Shown here in pieces: positions 19,406 through 28,206 of a DNA stretch of 64,000 nt. Under the pieces are notes generated by a model. The model made no database searches, was not told the origin of the DNA, and saw only the letters and a program-made list of their open reading frames with translations. Numbering within the stretch: the stretch's first letter is position 1; each line of letters begins with the position of its first letter. The stretch is from positions 930,001 through 994,000 of the forward strand of contig CAWJGZ010000002.1 of assembly GCA_963842505.1 (NCBI GenBank), written 5' to 3'. This DNA comes from PALSA-129 sp963842505 (GTDB taxonomy: Bacteria > Acidobacteriota > Terriglobia > Bryobacterales > Bryobacteraceae). Position numbers and translations under genes: made by a program.

Positions 19406-21145
19406 TCAGCCCAAATCAATCCGGAAGGTCGTCCCTTTACCTTTCTCACTCTCAACCGCGATGCGGCCCTTGTGGTCGCTGACCACCGATTGCACAATCG
19501 CCAGCCCAAGCCCCGTGCCGTGCGTCTTGGTGGTGTAGTAGGGCGTGAACAGACGATCGCACTCTTCCGGCGTCAGGCCCTGGCCGGTGTCGGAAACCTC
19601 CAGGCGCACGCCCGATTCCAGGGCCACGGTGCGCACGGTCAGCGTTCCGCCCTGGGGCATGGCGTCGATGGCGTTGAGGATCAAGTTGCGCAACACGCGG
19701 GTCACCTGCTCGCGGTCGGCCTCGACCGGGCGCAACGCGGCGTCCAGTTCCGTGGACGCGCGAACGCTTGCTTTCGCCAGTTGGCCTTCAAACAGTTTCA
19801 TTGTTTCCGCGGCAATTTCGTTCAGGTTGACGGGATCCATCCGCGGCGCGGGCATTTTGGCGAAATCGCTGAAGCGCGCGATGATCTGCTTAAGATTGGA
19901 CAGCTCCGCCAGCAGCGTCGCAGTGCCTTCGCGGAAGACCTCGTCGAATTGCTCGGGATAGCTTTGGCGCGCCCGCTGCATGTTCTCCACCGTGATCTGC
20001 AGCGGAAACAGGGGGTTCTTGAGCTCATGCGCGAGGCGCCGCGCCAGCTCGCGCCAGGCCGCCACGCGCTCGGCCTGCACCAGCCGGCCGCGCTGCTCCA
20101 CCAGTTGGTGTGTCATGCGATTGAAGGCCCCGGCCAATTGGCCGATCTCATCGGCCGAGGCTACTTTCACGGTGGCGCCCCAATCGCCCGCCGCCACTCG
20201 TCCCGCGCTATCCGCCAGTTGCCGCACCGGCCGCGTAATGCGCGCGGTGGCCCACCAGCTCAGCGCGATCCCCATCAGGATGCCGGCCGCAGCCACTATG
20301 ATGGCGGTGCGCAGCATGGAGGCTTCCAACTCCACTAAGTCTCGCCGTGAGCTGCCGATCAGCAGCACGCCCAGCAGGCCGCTTTCGTACCCGACGAGCG
20401 GCAAGGCGTGGAACGTCTCGGCTTGCGCGCCGCGGCCCACGGTGGCGGTGACTTCGCGCCGCCCGCGCGCCACCTCTTCAATCAGCGGTTGCAGGCGCGC
20501 CGCGCCCGGCGCCGGCCCGGCTGCGCCGATCAGCTCAGACGCCGAGAATTGCGGCGCCAGATTGCGGTAGAGCAGCACGCGCATTCCTGCCGGCATTACC
20601 AGCGTGGAGAGAAATTCGCGGTCCAGCAGGCGGCCCCCCGCGACGTACAGTTTGCGATCTCCGGCGCTGGCCGTGCCCACCGCGACCAGCGCCAGGGCCA
20701 CACCGTCGGGCAGCTCTTCGCGCTTCAGGAAGGCGCCGCGGGTTTGCCAATCGGGCTCGCTCGAAAGCCAGTCCTCTTTGTAACCGAAGCGGGCCGGCCA
20801 CTCGGCCGAGGAGACGATGGCGCCATCGCCCGCCACGAGCTCCAGCAGGTCGAGACCGTGGGTGGAGGCCAGCGCGGCGGCCTGATCCACGTAGCTTGAG
20901 GCGTCCGGCGAAATGGCGATGTCGCGCGCCGCGGCCGACGAGGCGATGCTCTCCACCGTGCGCACCACCTCCGTGCCGCGCCGCGCGAACTCTTTGTTGA
21001 ATTGCGTGACCAGGGCTTCCACGCGTTTGGCTTCCATGTCTTCGAAAGCCTGCCGCGCGCGGCTGGAAACCACCAGTTCCACCGCGCCCACCGCGGCCGC
21101 CACCGCTATCGTGAAAATCAGCAGGAGCCGCGTGCGAAACGTCAT
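19406..21145 (-). CDS. NtrY-like membrane sensor histidine kinase
   Basis: 579 residues from ATG 21145, which overlaps the upstream gene's stop as ATGA; a longer frame to 21163 is less likely. Membrane segments near residues 7-27 and 260-280 enclose a periplasmic sensor domain. A HAMP linker follows (WATARITRPVRQLADSAGRV). The H-box is LAHELKNPLFPL and the ATPase motifs are NLILNAIDAM, DTGQGL and GTGLGLAIV. The NtrB/NtrY-like dimerisation sequence suggests a sigma-54 regulator as partner. It is the last gene of a three-gene operon with a solute-binding protein. Confidence 0.92.
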   Translation of the reverse strand: MTFRTRLLLIFTIAVAAAVGAVELVVSSRARQAFEDMEAKRVEALVTQFNKEFARRGTEVVRTVESIASSAAARDIAISPDASSYVDQAAALASTHGLDLLELVAGDGAIVSSAEWPARFGYKEDWLSSEPDWQTRGAFLKREELPDGVALALVAVGTASAGDRKLYVAGGRLLDREFLSTLVMPAGMRVLLYRNLAPQFSASELIGAAGPAPGAARLQPLIEEVARGRREVTATVGRGAQAETFHALPLVGYESGLLGVLLIGSSRRDLVELEASMLRTAIIVAAAGILMGIALSWWATARITRPVRQLADSAGRVAAGDWGATVKVASADEIGQLAGAFNRMTHQLVEQRGRLVQAERVAAWRELARRLAHELKNPLFPLQITVENMQRARQSYPEQFDEVFREGTATLLAELSNLKQIIARFSDFAKMPAPRMDPVNLNEIAAETMKLFEGQLAKASVRASTELDAALRPVEADREQVTRVLRNLILNAIDAMPQGGTLTVRTVALESGVRLEVSDTGQGLTPEECDRLFTPYYTTKTHGTGLGLAIVQSVVSDHKGRIAVESEKGKGTTFRIDLG

Positions 21146-22140
21146 GGCCGGTCTTCCACCCACAAGTTTTCAAAACGCCACTCGCCCAACGGCGTGATGC
21201 CCGGACCACCCTTTACCCGCGGGCCCGCTCCGAAAACCCGCGGCAAGTGGAACAACGGAATCACGCGGAAGCCGTCGAGCAGCGCACGCTCGGCATTGTA
21301 GAGCGCCTCTGGAGTATCCGATTGAGCCGGCTCCGCCAGGCCCAATTCGGCAGCCGCCTCTGCCAACGCGCGCGACGGATCGGAGGATGCGATGCTCACT
21401 TCCACCAGCCGCACCCCGGGGTTGCCGCTCTGAACGGAGACCGGAACCGCCAAGCCGGCATCGCGCGCATTCAATGCGATGCGGTCGGCGATGGGCCTGA
21501 GGGAAGCGTCGCTGACAGCAAGCGGGATGGTTCTTGCCGGCGGCGCAAGAGCCGCCACCAGGCTGCGCGCTCTGGCCACATCGAAGGCCGGCGCGAAGAG
21601 AAAGGCGTCGCCGGAGAGCCACTGCGGCAGCACTGCGCCTGAAATTTCACCTTGCCGTTGCAACAGCACGCTGTGGATGGCGCCGCGGTCCACGGCCAGC
21701 GCCAAAGCCTCTCGCAGGCGCGCATCCTCCACGCGCGGCGCGAATACCAGCGCCAGCAACCGCACCGGGGACGACGACCAGAGCTTGCGCCCCGCGATTG
21801 GGCGCCGCAACTCATTCAGCCCCAACTCGACCACGTCGGTCTTCCCCAATTCGAGGTCGGTGGATTGGTCGCGCAGGGGCCTGCCCATTTGAATCTCGAT
21901 GGAATCCAGATAGGGGCGCCCGCCGGGGGCGTTTTCGTCCGCCGTGAAGACCGCCCGCCGTCCAGCCTCCCAACTGAACAGGACAAATCGCGCCGGCGGC
22001 GGCATTGCCTCAGGGGCTTCGAATGCCTCGCGCATCTGGACGCGCAGAGTTCCGCCGTAGTGCGGCCGAGTGGCGGCGCCGGCCACCAGCACAACCGCTA
22101 AGCTACCTGCCGCAAACCACCGTGACCAAGTAAGCCGCAT
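21142..22140 (-). CDS. SBP_bac_5-like solute-binding protein
   Basis: 332 residues from ATG 22140 (MRLTWSRWFAAGSLAVVLVAG, a signal peptide without lipobox). Conserved parts of the dipeptide/oligopeptide-binding family remain, such as PHYGGTLRVQMREAF and LREALALAVDRGAI. At 332 residues it is much shorter than the usual 500, so part of the domain is absent or diverged. The gene overlaps its upstream neighbour by 38 bp and the kinase gene by 4 bp. No transporter genes are near, so it may act as a ligand-sensing partner of the kinase rather than in uptake. Confidence 0.75.
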   Translation of the reverse strand: MRLTWSRWFAAGSLAVVLVAGAATRPHYGGTLRVQMREAFEAPEAMPPPARFVLFSWEAGRRAVFTADENAPGGRPYLDSIEIQMGRPLRDQSTDLELGKTDVVELGLNELRRPIAGRKLWSSSPVRLLALVFAPRVEDARLREALALAVDRGAIHSVLLQRQGEISGAVLPQWLSGDAFLFAPAFDVARARSLVAALAPPARTIPLAVSDASLRPIADRIALNARDAGLAVPVSVQSGNPGVRLVEVSIASSDPSRALAEAAAELGLAEPAQSDTPEALYNAERALLDGFRVIPLFHLPRVFGAGPRVKGGPGITPLGEWRFENLWVEDRP

Positions 22141-23290
22141 ACCTGCCCGTTCGCAAATCACGCGCCACCGCCAGCACCGAAGTTCCGCCGGAAGGCCACA
22201 GCGCCGTGACCGGGCCCGGGAAATCCAGCGCGCCCGTGGTCGCCGCAGCCGCCTGGTTCCCCACCGCGAAGGCCTGCAAGGCGTCGGGTTCCCCGGGGTC
22301 CGCCGGCCGCGCGGCCAGCACCTGCGATGCGCCTCCGCAGCGCGCATCCGTGCCGGCGAGATCGCTGCCCCACTGCGCCGCCAGGGCGGCGGGCTGCCAG
22401 GCGTCGTCGAAGATCTGGCTGCGGCCATCCACCTGTGCCAGCACCCACCACGTCCGCCCGCGGTCTTCAACGCTAGCCGCCGAAAAGAACGGCGGGACCG
22501 TCTTGCGCACGCCGCTCTGGGTGGTGACGCGGCCGTCGAAGTAGTTGCGCGCTGCGGCAAAGTTCGCCAGCAGCAGCGCGCGGCTGCCCGATTCGAGCAC
22601 CCAGGGTTCGTCCGCCGCGCGGCATTCCATTTGGAGCGCCGGCTCGGTCGAGCCGCTGCACACCATCCCCGGCAGAAAGGCCTGGAAGCTCTTGCCGTTG
22701 GTCCGAAGATGACCGCGCGGATCTCGCGGCCAGGGCTTGGCCGGCGTCAACGCAACCGATTTGGACGCTTCCCATTTTCCGTTCACCTGTGCATAGAGAG
22801 TGACACTGGCGGGCGAAAGCACCAGCAGACCGGCCGCCGGAAAGGCCACGTCGAGGATGGCTTGGTCCTGCTCCCACACCAGCTTCTTTTCGAGCGCCAC
22901 ACCCTGCACGGGAGCGCCCGGCGGAGCGCCACGGTTCCAGGAGGCGATCCACACCTGGCGCTCGCCGCCTTGGCGCGATTCTTCCACCATCAGGTACCGC
23001 GATTGGTTTTCCGAAAGGGTGATTTCGACTTCCACCGAGGGCGCAATTTCGCTCACGCGCACGCCGGCTTCTTCGAGACTGGTTTCGAATGCCGCGCGCG
23101 CCTGTCCGGCGGCTGCCGAATCGAGCGACGCCATGTTGCGCCATGCCACCGAGACCAGCGCGCCTCTTCCGGCGAGTGCCGCGGTTCTCCGCGCCAGTTC
23201 GCGCCCGGCGCCGGCGGGATCGTCAGCGGATCGGGCGTATCGCGGGAGGATGAACAGGAACGCGGCCAGAACCGCGGGCCATCCCTTCAC
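22103..23290 (-). CDS. Secreted protein of unknown function
   Basis: 395 residues with a signal peptide (MKGWPAVLAAFLFILPRYARS). The first third resembles a periplasmic alpha/beta domain; the rest has short beta-rich repeats with tryptophans, e.g. WVLESGSRALLLANF. No known family is recognised. It is first of the operon with the solute-binding-like protein and the kinase, and overlaps the former by 38 bp. A role in an envelope signal is inferred from context only. Confidence 0.7.
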   Translation of the reverse strand: MKGWPAVLAAFLFILPRYARSADDPAGAGRELARRTAALAGRGALVSVAWRNMASLDSAAAGQARAAFETSLEEAGVRVSEIAPSVEVEITLSENQSRYLMVEESRQGGERQVWIASWNRGAPPGAPVQGVALEKKLVWEQDQAILDVAFPAAGLLVLSPASVTLYAQVNGKWEASKSVALTPAKPWPRDPRGHLRTNGKSFQAFLPGMVCSGSTEPALQMECRAADEPWVLESGSRALLLANFAAARNYFDGRVTTQSGVRKTVPPFFSAASVEDRGRTWWVLAQVDGRSQIFDDAWQPAALAAQWGSDLAGTDARCGGASQVLAARPADPGEPDALQAFAVGNQAAAATTGALDFPGPVTALWPSGGTSVLAVARDLRTGRYAAYLVTVVCGR

Positions 23291-23342
23291 GGCTGCGATG
23301 ATAGCATATCGCGGTTCTCCGGCCGCCTCAGAACGCCGCGTT

Positions 23343-23459
23343 TCAAGACCCGGCTTTGGTCACAATTCGGATGAGACCGCGCAAACAACTTCGGGCGACA
23401 AAGAAGGAAACCGGAAACGAGATCGCAGCCACCAGCACACAGCCTAGAAGATTCGCCAT
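23343..23459 (-). CDS. 38-residue putative membrane peptide
   Basis: ATG at 23459 follows GGGAG with a six-base spacing. The peptide is MANLLGCVLVAAISFPVSFF and continues VARSCLRGLIRIV to a TGA at 23343. Residues 4-22 form one hydrophobic segment followed by positive charges, as in small membrane proteins. It begins 12 bp after the stop of the L,D-transpeptidase gene, so it is probably cotranscribed with it. No family is recognised. Confidence 0.55.
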   Translation of the reverse strand: MANLLGCVLVAAISFPVSFFVARSCLRGLIRIVTKAGS

Positions 23460-23471
23460 GGTCAGCTCCCG

Positions 23472-24032
23472 TTACTGCGCAGCCCCCACTCCGGCGGGCG
23501 CCGCGGCCTGGGCGGCAACCACCGCCTGGCGGAAGATTTGTTCGGTTTCGGGAGTCCGTTCGGCGTGGAGTTCCACTGCGTCGCCGATCCGGACCATGCG
23601 GGCCAACTCACGAATGTCGCTGTTGCGGAGCCGGATGCAACCGTGAGATGCGTCGTGACCGATCGACGAAGGATTGCTGGTGCCGTGGATGCCATATCCT
23701 TTGAGGTTCAGACCGAGCCAGTGCGGGCCGAGCGGATTGGACGGTCCGGGAGGGACGATTTTGCCTTTGGTGTACCACGTGGGATCGGGAACACTATTGA
23801 CGATTTGAAACACGCCGCTGGGGCTGGGCGATTCCGGTGCGCCCACGGCGGCCGAGAAGATCTTCACCGCGCGCCCCGCCTCCATGACGGCAAGTTTGCG
23901 GTCCGGAATGCTGACCACCACGCGGCGCGCGGGCCGCGCCTGGTTTTCCTGGGCCAGAGCTTCGGCGGTGGCCATCAACACGACACTGGTAAGAGCCGCC
24001 ATCTTGCGGAATTGATCTTCTGCTTTGAGCAT
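23472..24032 (-). CDS. L,D-transpeptidase (YkuD domain)
   Basis: 186 residues from ATG 24032, which has AAGGAGG eight bases upstream. A hydrophobic N-terminal stretch (TSVVLMATAEALA) is a signal peptide. The YkuD domain runs from VVVSIPDRKLAV to VRIGDAVELHA and contains the catalytic HGTSNPSSIGHDASHGCIRL, including the SHGC motif. It would form 3-3 or lipoprotein cross-links in peptidoglycan. The C-terminus is alanine-rich. Downstream lies the 38-residue membrane peptide. Confidence 0.93.
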   Translation of the reverse strand: MLKAEDQFRKMAALTSVVLMATAEALAQENQARPARRVVVSIPDRKLAVMEAGRAVKIFSAAVGAPESPSPSGVFQIVNSVPDPTWYTKGKIVPPGPSNPLGPHWLGLNLKGYGIHGTSNPSSIGHDASHGCIRLRNSDIRELARMVRIGDAVELHAERTPETEQIFRQAVVAAQAAAPAGVGAAQ

Positions 24033-24184
24033 CTTCCGATCCTCCTTGCGAGGAAGGAAGGTGCAGGAGGATAGCCAGAACCTAGCCTGTTGAATCAAAG
24101 CGACTTGACTGAAGCGCCTAGCGTGTCCGCCGGAACACACGTGGAATCCGGAACCCATTCAGCTTAGCTCTGGCATGGCTCCGC

Positions 24185-24856
24185 TCAGATGGCGACCGGC
24201 TCCATGAGGCGGATGATTTTCTTCTGGATGGCATACTGCACAAGCTGCGCTTTGTTGTGAATGTTCAGCTTGCGCATGAGGTTGAACTTGTGGGCCTCCA
24301 CCGTCTTGACGCTGAGATCGAATCCCGCGGCGATCTCCTTGACCGACTTGCCTTCAGCCAGCATTTTGAGAATTTCCCGCTCGCGTTTGGTCAGGGTGCC
24401 GAAGCGCAGTTGGCGCACAGTGCCGGGTCCCTGAACCCGGAAGTCGTCTACCAGGCGGGTGAGCAGCCGCGGGCTGAGATAGCTGCCGCCGCGGTTCACT
24501 TCGCGGATGGCGGTCACCAACTGGTCCGACGGACTGTCCTTCAAGATGTACCCGCCGGCGCCGATTTCGACGCACTCCGCGAGGTAATCTTCATCGTCGT
24601 ACATGGACAGAAAGATGACGCGGGTCTCCACGCGCTCCTTGCGAATCTGCCGTGTGGCTTCGAAACTGCTCATCCCGAGCATCCCAATATCCATGAGGAC
24701 GATGTCGGGACGTAACTGGCTGGCCCGCGCCACCGATTCGGCGGCGTCAGCCGCTTCGCCTACCACTTCCATGTCCGGTTCCGCCGTGAGCAGCGTCCGG
24801 ATGCCCTGCCGGAATAGAGTGTGATCGTCAGTTAAGAGTACGCGTATTTTTGCCAT
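24185..24856 (-). CDS. NarL/FixJ-family response regulator
   Basis: 223 residues from ATG 24856, which lies inside the 3' end of the kinase gene (29-bp overlap). The receiver has acidic DD at the start (VLLTDDHTL) and phospho-acceptor Asp in LMDIGMLG. The C-terminal LuxR-type HTH is TKREREILKMLAEGKSVKEI to KTVEAHKFNLMRKL. It should be phosphorylated by the adjacent HisKA_3 kinase and bind DNA as a dimer. Target genes are unknown. Confidence 0.93.
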   Translation of the reverse strand: MAKIRVLLTDDHTLFRQGIRTLLTAEPDMEVVGEAADAAESVARASQLRPDIVLMDIGMLGMSSFEATRQIRKERVETRVIFLSMYDDEDYLAECVEIGAGGYILKDSPSDQLVTAIREVNRGGSYLSPRLLTRLVDDFRVQGPGTVRQLRFGTLTKREREILKMLAEGKSVKEIAAGFDLSVKTVEAHKFNLMRKLNIHNKAQLVQYAIQKKIIRLMEPVAI

Positions 24857-26285
24857 GCACCACCACCGTTGCAGAGTCTTTCGGCAACACGAGCCGGATT
24901 TTGACGCCTTTTCCGGGCCGGCTGCAAACGTCGAGCGTGCCACCCAATAGCCGGGCCCGCTCCCGCATGCCCGCCAGACCGAAAGACATCGGCTTGCCCG
25001 GCGCCGCTTCCGCACTGAAACCGGCGCCGTTATCCACGACGCTCAGCCTGATACTCTTATCGGCCTCCCGCAGGGAAAGGTTTACATGAGTCGCCTGGGA
25101 ATGTTTGGCGATATTCTGTAGCGATTCCTGCGACACGCGGTAAATCACCTCCTGGGTTTGCCTGGGAAGAGCCTGCCAAGAGCCCGAGATGCGCAGCCGG
25201 AGGCTGGCAGGATGCAGCCTGCGGAAGCGTGCGCCCAACTGGCGAAGAGCGGCTTGGAGGCCCAATCGTTCCAACACGGCAGGGCTCAGCGCCGCCACGA
25301 TGCGGCGAATTTCGTCGACTGTTCGCTCCGCAATGCGGCGCGCCTTAATCACGCGCGGCCGCAGGCCGCCGGGGGCCTGCCGCTCCATCATCTCGAGTTC
25401 CAGGCGCAACAGCAGCAGTAACTGGCCGGCCTCATCATGGAGTTCGCGGCCGATGCGCCGGCGCTCGTCTTCTTCGGCCTGGTGAGCTTCGGCTTCCAGG
25501 CGGCGGTTTTCGGCTTGGAGGCGCGCCTTCTCAATGGCCCCCTGGCATCGCCCGGCCACGGCGTGGAGCAGATCGAGTTCCCTGGGCAGCCACGGGTACG
25601 GTACGGCAAAGCCAAACTGCAGCAGGGCCACCTGGCCCATCGGGAAAGACCAGTAGGAAGCGTAGCGGCCGCGCAGTTGCGGAACAGGGAGCAGCCGCTC
25701 CTCGGGTTGGCCGCGCTCAATATAGAGCGGCCGCGCCAGTTTTCCAGTGGCTGGCCGGCGAAGCAGCAAAAGATGGCCGGCGCGCGCTCGAAAGGTGCGG
25801 GTGAGGATGCGGACGAAGCGCTCCAGCAGGTCTTCCAGGCCGGTGGATTCGGCCTCGGCGCGCACCAGGCCGAAAAGTGCTTGCGCCTCGGCTTCGCGCA
25901 CCTGGCAATAGGCGCTGCTGAGTTCGAGAGTAGTCGAGAGATAGAGCTGCTCTCGCGCCGGCTGAAACCGTTTCTCGAGCAGGCTGTCGAGCAACCCGCC
26001 GAATTCGCGCAGCACCTGGCCGACCGATTCCGGCTGCACGTTGAGCTTGGCCAGCCGCCGCCCGTTATATTGCACTTGTTCCACGAATTGGCTGAGCGAA
26101 CGCAGCCGCGCGGCCGCAGCCGGCGTAATGGCGAGGAAAGCGCGGATCTGGGCGGCATTGTACCCGCGCGCGCGCAGTATCTTGCGAAATCGGCGATCCA
26201 GCCGGCCGGCATCCGGCGCGATCGCCCGTGCCATGGCAGCCACAAAGCGGCGGGCGGCGGGCGTCAGCAATGCGTCGGTCATCAA
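24828..26285 (-). CDS. HisKA_3-type sensor histidine kinase
   Basis: 485 residues, no membrane segment. An N-terminal helical region (about 1-120) of unknown type precedes a GAF-like segment. The dimerisation helix carries RRRIGRELHDEAGQLLLLLR with the phospho-accepting His (about residue 285), and the HATPase domain has DNGAGF and FGLAGMRERA. It is a soluble kinase and the likely partner of the overlapping NarL-type regulator (24185-24856). The N-terminal region may bind a ligand or another protein. Confidence 0.9.
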   Translation of the reverse strand: MMTDALLTPAARRFVAAMARAIAPDAGRLDRRFRKILRARGYNAAQIRAFLAITPAAAARLRSLSQFVEQVQYNGRRLAKLNVQPESVGQVLREFGGLLDSLLEKRFQPAREQLYLSTTLELSSAYCQVREAEAQALFGLVRAEAESTGLEDLLERFVRILTRTFRARAGHLLLLRRPATGKLARPLYIERGQPEERLLPVPQLRGRYASYWSFPMGQVALLQFGFAVPYPWLPRELDLLHAVAGRCQGAIEKARLQAENRRLEAEAHQAEEDERRRIGRELHDEAGQLLLLLRLELEMMERQAPGGLRPRVIKARRIAERTVDEIRRIVAALSPAVLERLGLQAALRQLGARFRRLHPASLRLRISGSWQALPRQTQEVIYRVSQESLQNIAKHSQATHVNLSLREADKSIRLSVVDNGAGFSAEAAPGKPMSFGLAGMRERARLLGGTLDVCSRPGKGVKIRLVLPKDSATVVVHGKNTRTLN

Positions 26286-26295
26286 CCGCTTGATC

Positions 26296-26328
26296 GGCTG
26301 TGTCGGGCCGGTGCTTTAGCCCACAGCC
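26296..26328. promoter_or_regulatory. Hairpin upstream of the HisKA_3 kinase
   Basis: GGCTGTG pairs with CACAGCC across an inner GGGC/GCCC stem, 11 bases upstream of the kinase start. Such a leader hairpin could affect transcription or translation, but it may equally end the transcript of the neighbouring region. Confidence 0.35.
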
Positions 26329-26370
26329 AGACGGAGTACTGTGAATTGCATCCCGAGAGTGGGGGGCAGG

Positions 26371-26426
26371 ACGTCCTTAGCTCAGCGGCTGGACCAGCGA
26401 ACTCATAATCTCACTTGGGTCGTGCC
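26371..26426 (+). pseudogene. tRNA-like remnant with CAT anticodon
   Basis: A run TTAGCTCAGCGGCTGGACCA resembles tRNA positions 8-23, and GCGAACTCATAAT resembles an anticodon stem-loop with CAT. The 3' stem should be TTCGC but reads TCTCA, and no T-arm or 3' acceptor follows. It looks like the 5' part of a tRNA-Met/Ile(CAT)-like gene that decayed. It sits at the left edge of the restriction island, a usual insertion site, but chance resemblance is not excluded. Confidence 0.3.
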
Positions 26427-26544
26427 GCCGACCGAAGCTGATTGAAATCTCCGCGAGTTACAGCGCCTGCCGTGTGCACCGAACGAAGCCGAAGGATACC
26501 GAAAGGTGCACACAGGGGGCGCACCGAGCCTATACTCAACTTTG

Positions 26545-26994
26545 ATGGACTGGCTCACACCGAAACAGCGATCCCGCAATATGTCCGCGATCCGCTCTCG
26601 CGGGAACAAGTCCACTGAGAAGGCAATCCGGTTCCGCATGGTCCGCGCCGGTGTTTGCGGCTGGAAGCTCTGCACGGGCGATCTGCCTGGGAAACCAGAT
26701 TTCGTTTTCGAAGGTGCTCGCCTGGTTGTCTTCCTCGACGGATGCTACTGGCACGGGTGCCCGAGATGCTACCGGGCGCCGACCTCCAACACGGGCTACT
26801 GGTCGCAAAAGTTCGCACGCAACAAGGCACGAGACCGGAAAGTAGGCAGGCTCCTCCGTGCGGAAGGCTGGCGCGTGGTCCGATTCTGGGAGCACGAAAC
26901 AGAAGGCAGCCCGGCGCGAGTTGTCGAAAGAATCAGGAGCCTTCTGCTCAACCAACCATCGGCACGACTTTCCGCGACCGCAGGCATTTCATGA
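26545..26994 (+). CDS. vsr: Very short patch repair endonuclease Vsr
   Basis: 149 residues from ATG 26545 (MDWLTPKQRSRNMSAIRSRG), typical in size. Catalytic Asp is in GKPDFVF, and FLDGCYWHGCPRC holds the zinc site and His. It nicks DNA at T:G mismatches left by deamination of methylated cytosine and normally travels with a cytosine methyltransferase. Its 3' end overlaps the truncated methyltransferase by 47 bp on the opposite strand. The gene looks intact. Confidence 0.93.
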   Translation: MDWLTPKQRSRNMSAIRSRGNKSTEKAIRFRMVRAGVCGWKLCTGDLPGKPDFVFEGARLVVFLDGCYWHGCPRCYRAPTSNTGYWSQKFARNKARDRKVGRLLRAEGWRVVRFWEHETEGSPARVVERIRSLLLNQPSARLSATAGIS

Positions 26995-27763
26995 TCTGCT
27001 CGGCCACGGCGCACGCGACAGGCGTAGGAAAGGCGTTCCCGACTTGGCGGTAGGCAGCTGTCTTTCCGCCCGCAAACTGCCAGTCATCGGGGAAGCCCTG
27101 AAGGCGGGCGACCATTCTGACAGTGAGCCGCGGCATTCCGACGAAGTCGGGCCCAGGCGCTTCGTTCCAGATGCCGAGGCCGTCCACCCCCAGGGAAGCC
27201 CACGCCTTGCGCGCTCTCGTTGGTCCAAGATCCGGACCACCGTGCTTGAGTGAGCCGCCAACCACTGTGGGAGCGATCACGTCCGCTTTCTTCGCCCATT
27301 GTTTTGCACCCTTCCAGCCATTTGCCGCCATAAGGTCTTCGAGCACTTCTCCCACGGTCGGCGGGAGTGCGAAGCCAGGCATCGGCCAGGAGAAACCGTC
27401 TTGGAGATCCCGCCTTACGGCGACGAAAAGAACGCGGGGCCGCAGTTGCGGCACGCCAAAGTCTGTGGCGTTGTACATGCGCCAGTCAGGCCTGTAGCCG
27501 AGCCGCTCAAGCTGCTTCTCGACGTGGTTCCGGTAGTCGTCAAAGATGGCATCGAGGAGGCCTCGCACGTTTTCGATCATGACTGCCTTAGGCCGACACT
27601 GCTCGATAACGCGGATCGCCGCGGGGAACAGGTTGCGTTCATCCAGCCACCGGCCAAGTTTGCCATTGTGAACGAATCGGCGCCCCCGTGCTGGAGCAGA
27701 ACGCCAAAGTACTTCACGCGCATTACGGTCGTCTCGAGAATTCCTTCGCGCCGGAGACCCCAC
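26948..27763 (-). pseudogene. 5'-truncated C5 cytosine methyltransferase
   Basis: The open frame is 271 residues, but homology begins only around LDERNLFPAAI (about 27,650). From there the C5 methyltransferase motifs VI (MIENVRG), VIII (QLRPRV) and the C-terminal RLQGFPDDW and QVGNAFPT are clear. Motif I (FxGxGG) and the catalytic PCQ motif are missing, so the enzyme cannot be active as it stands. The upstream DNA instead encodes another protein in a second frame (27577-28080). A recombination or deletion appears to have removed the 5' half. Confidence 0.8.
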
Positions 27764-28080
27764 GAATGCTGACGCCAGAGACCATCGTCACTGAGCGAGT
27801 ATCCGGTACCGATCCCGACGAGCTCGTGCCGCTTCTCGGCCCAGATTTCGGCCACGTTTCTGTGACATTCACTCCGTTTCATGCTTCTCCGCACTACAGG
27901 CCCAGCCATGACGAAGCCAGCATCAATCAAAAGCGGCAAGCCTGCATCAGGACTTGGGGGCGCAACCAGATGCATGCCTCCAAGGCCGAGCAGCAACCCC
28001 TTCAGTATCTTGAGGTCGGGCTGTCGCTCAGCGGCCTCGCGAAAGCGACGGTCCAGAACACGCTTTTGTTCTCCCGTCAT
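27577..28080 (-). CDS. Hypothetical protein next to methyltransferase remnant
   Basis: 167 residues from ATG 28080 (MTGEQKRVLDRRFREA). It contains GTGYSLSDDGLWRQHSWGL, LETTVMRVKYFG and a C-terminal GGADSFTMANLAGG. The segment around 'SLSDDGLWRQHSW' is of a kind seen in hypothetical proteins of phage- and island-encoded loci. The last part overlaps the methyltransferase frame and may be distorted by the deletion that truncated that gene. Function unknown. Confidence 0.55.
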   Translation of the reverse strand: MTGEQKRVLDRRFREAAERQPDLKILKGLLLGLGGMHLVAPPSPDAGLPLLIDAGFVMAGPVVRRSMKRSECHRNVAEIWAEKRHELVGIGTGYSLSDDGLWRQHSWGLRREGILETTVMRVKYFGVLLQHGGADSFTMANLAGGWMNATCSPRRSALSSSVGLRQS

Positions 28081-28206
28081 GACGAAATCTCTACCCCAGC
28101 GAAGGCAGCCCGGCGCATACTCCAAGGATAGCCGGCACAATCCCCCTCGACAAGATGTTCTTTTAAGGAACACTCAATCCCCGTTTCTTCTGCTACACAG
28201 AATGGG

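Noticed and set aside
26545..26994. A longer Vsr starting at 26506
   Set aside because: The extra 13 residues do not match the family and MDWLTPKQRSRNMS is the usual beginning.
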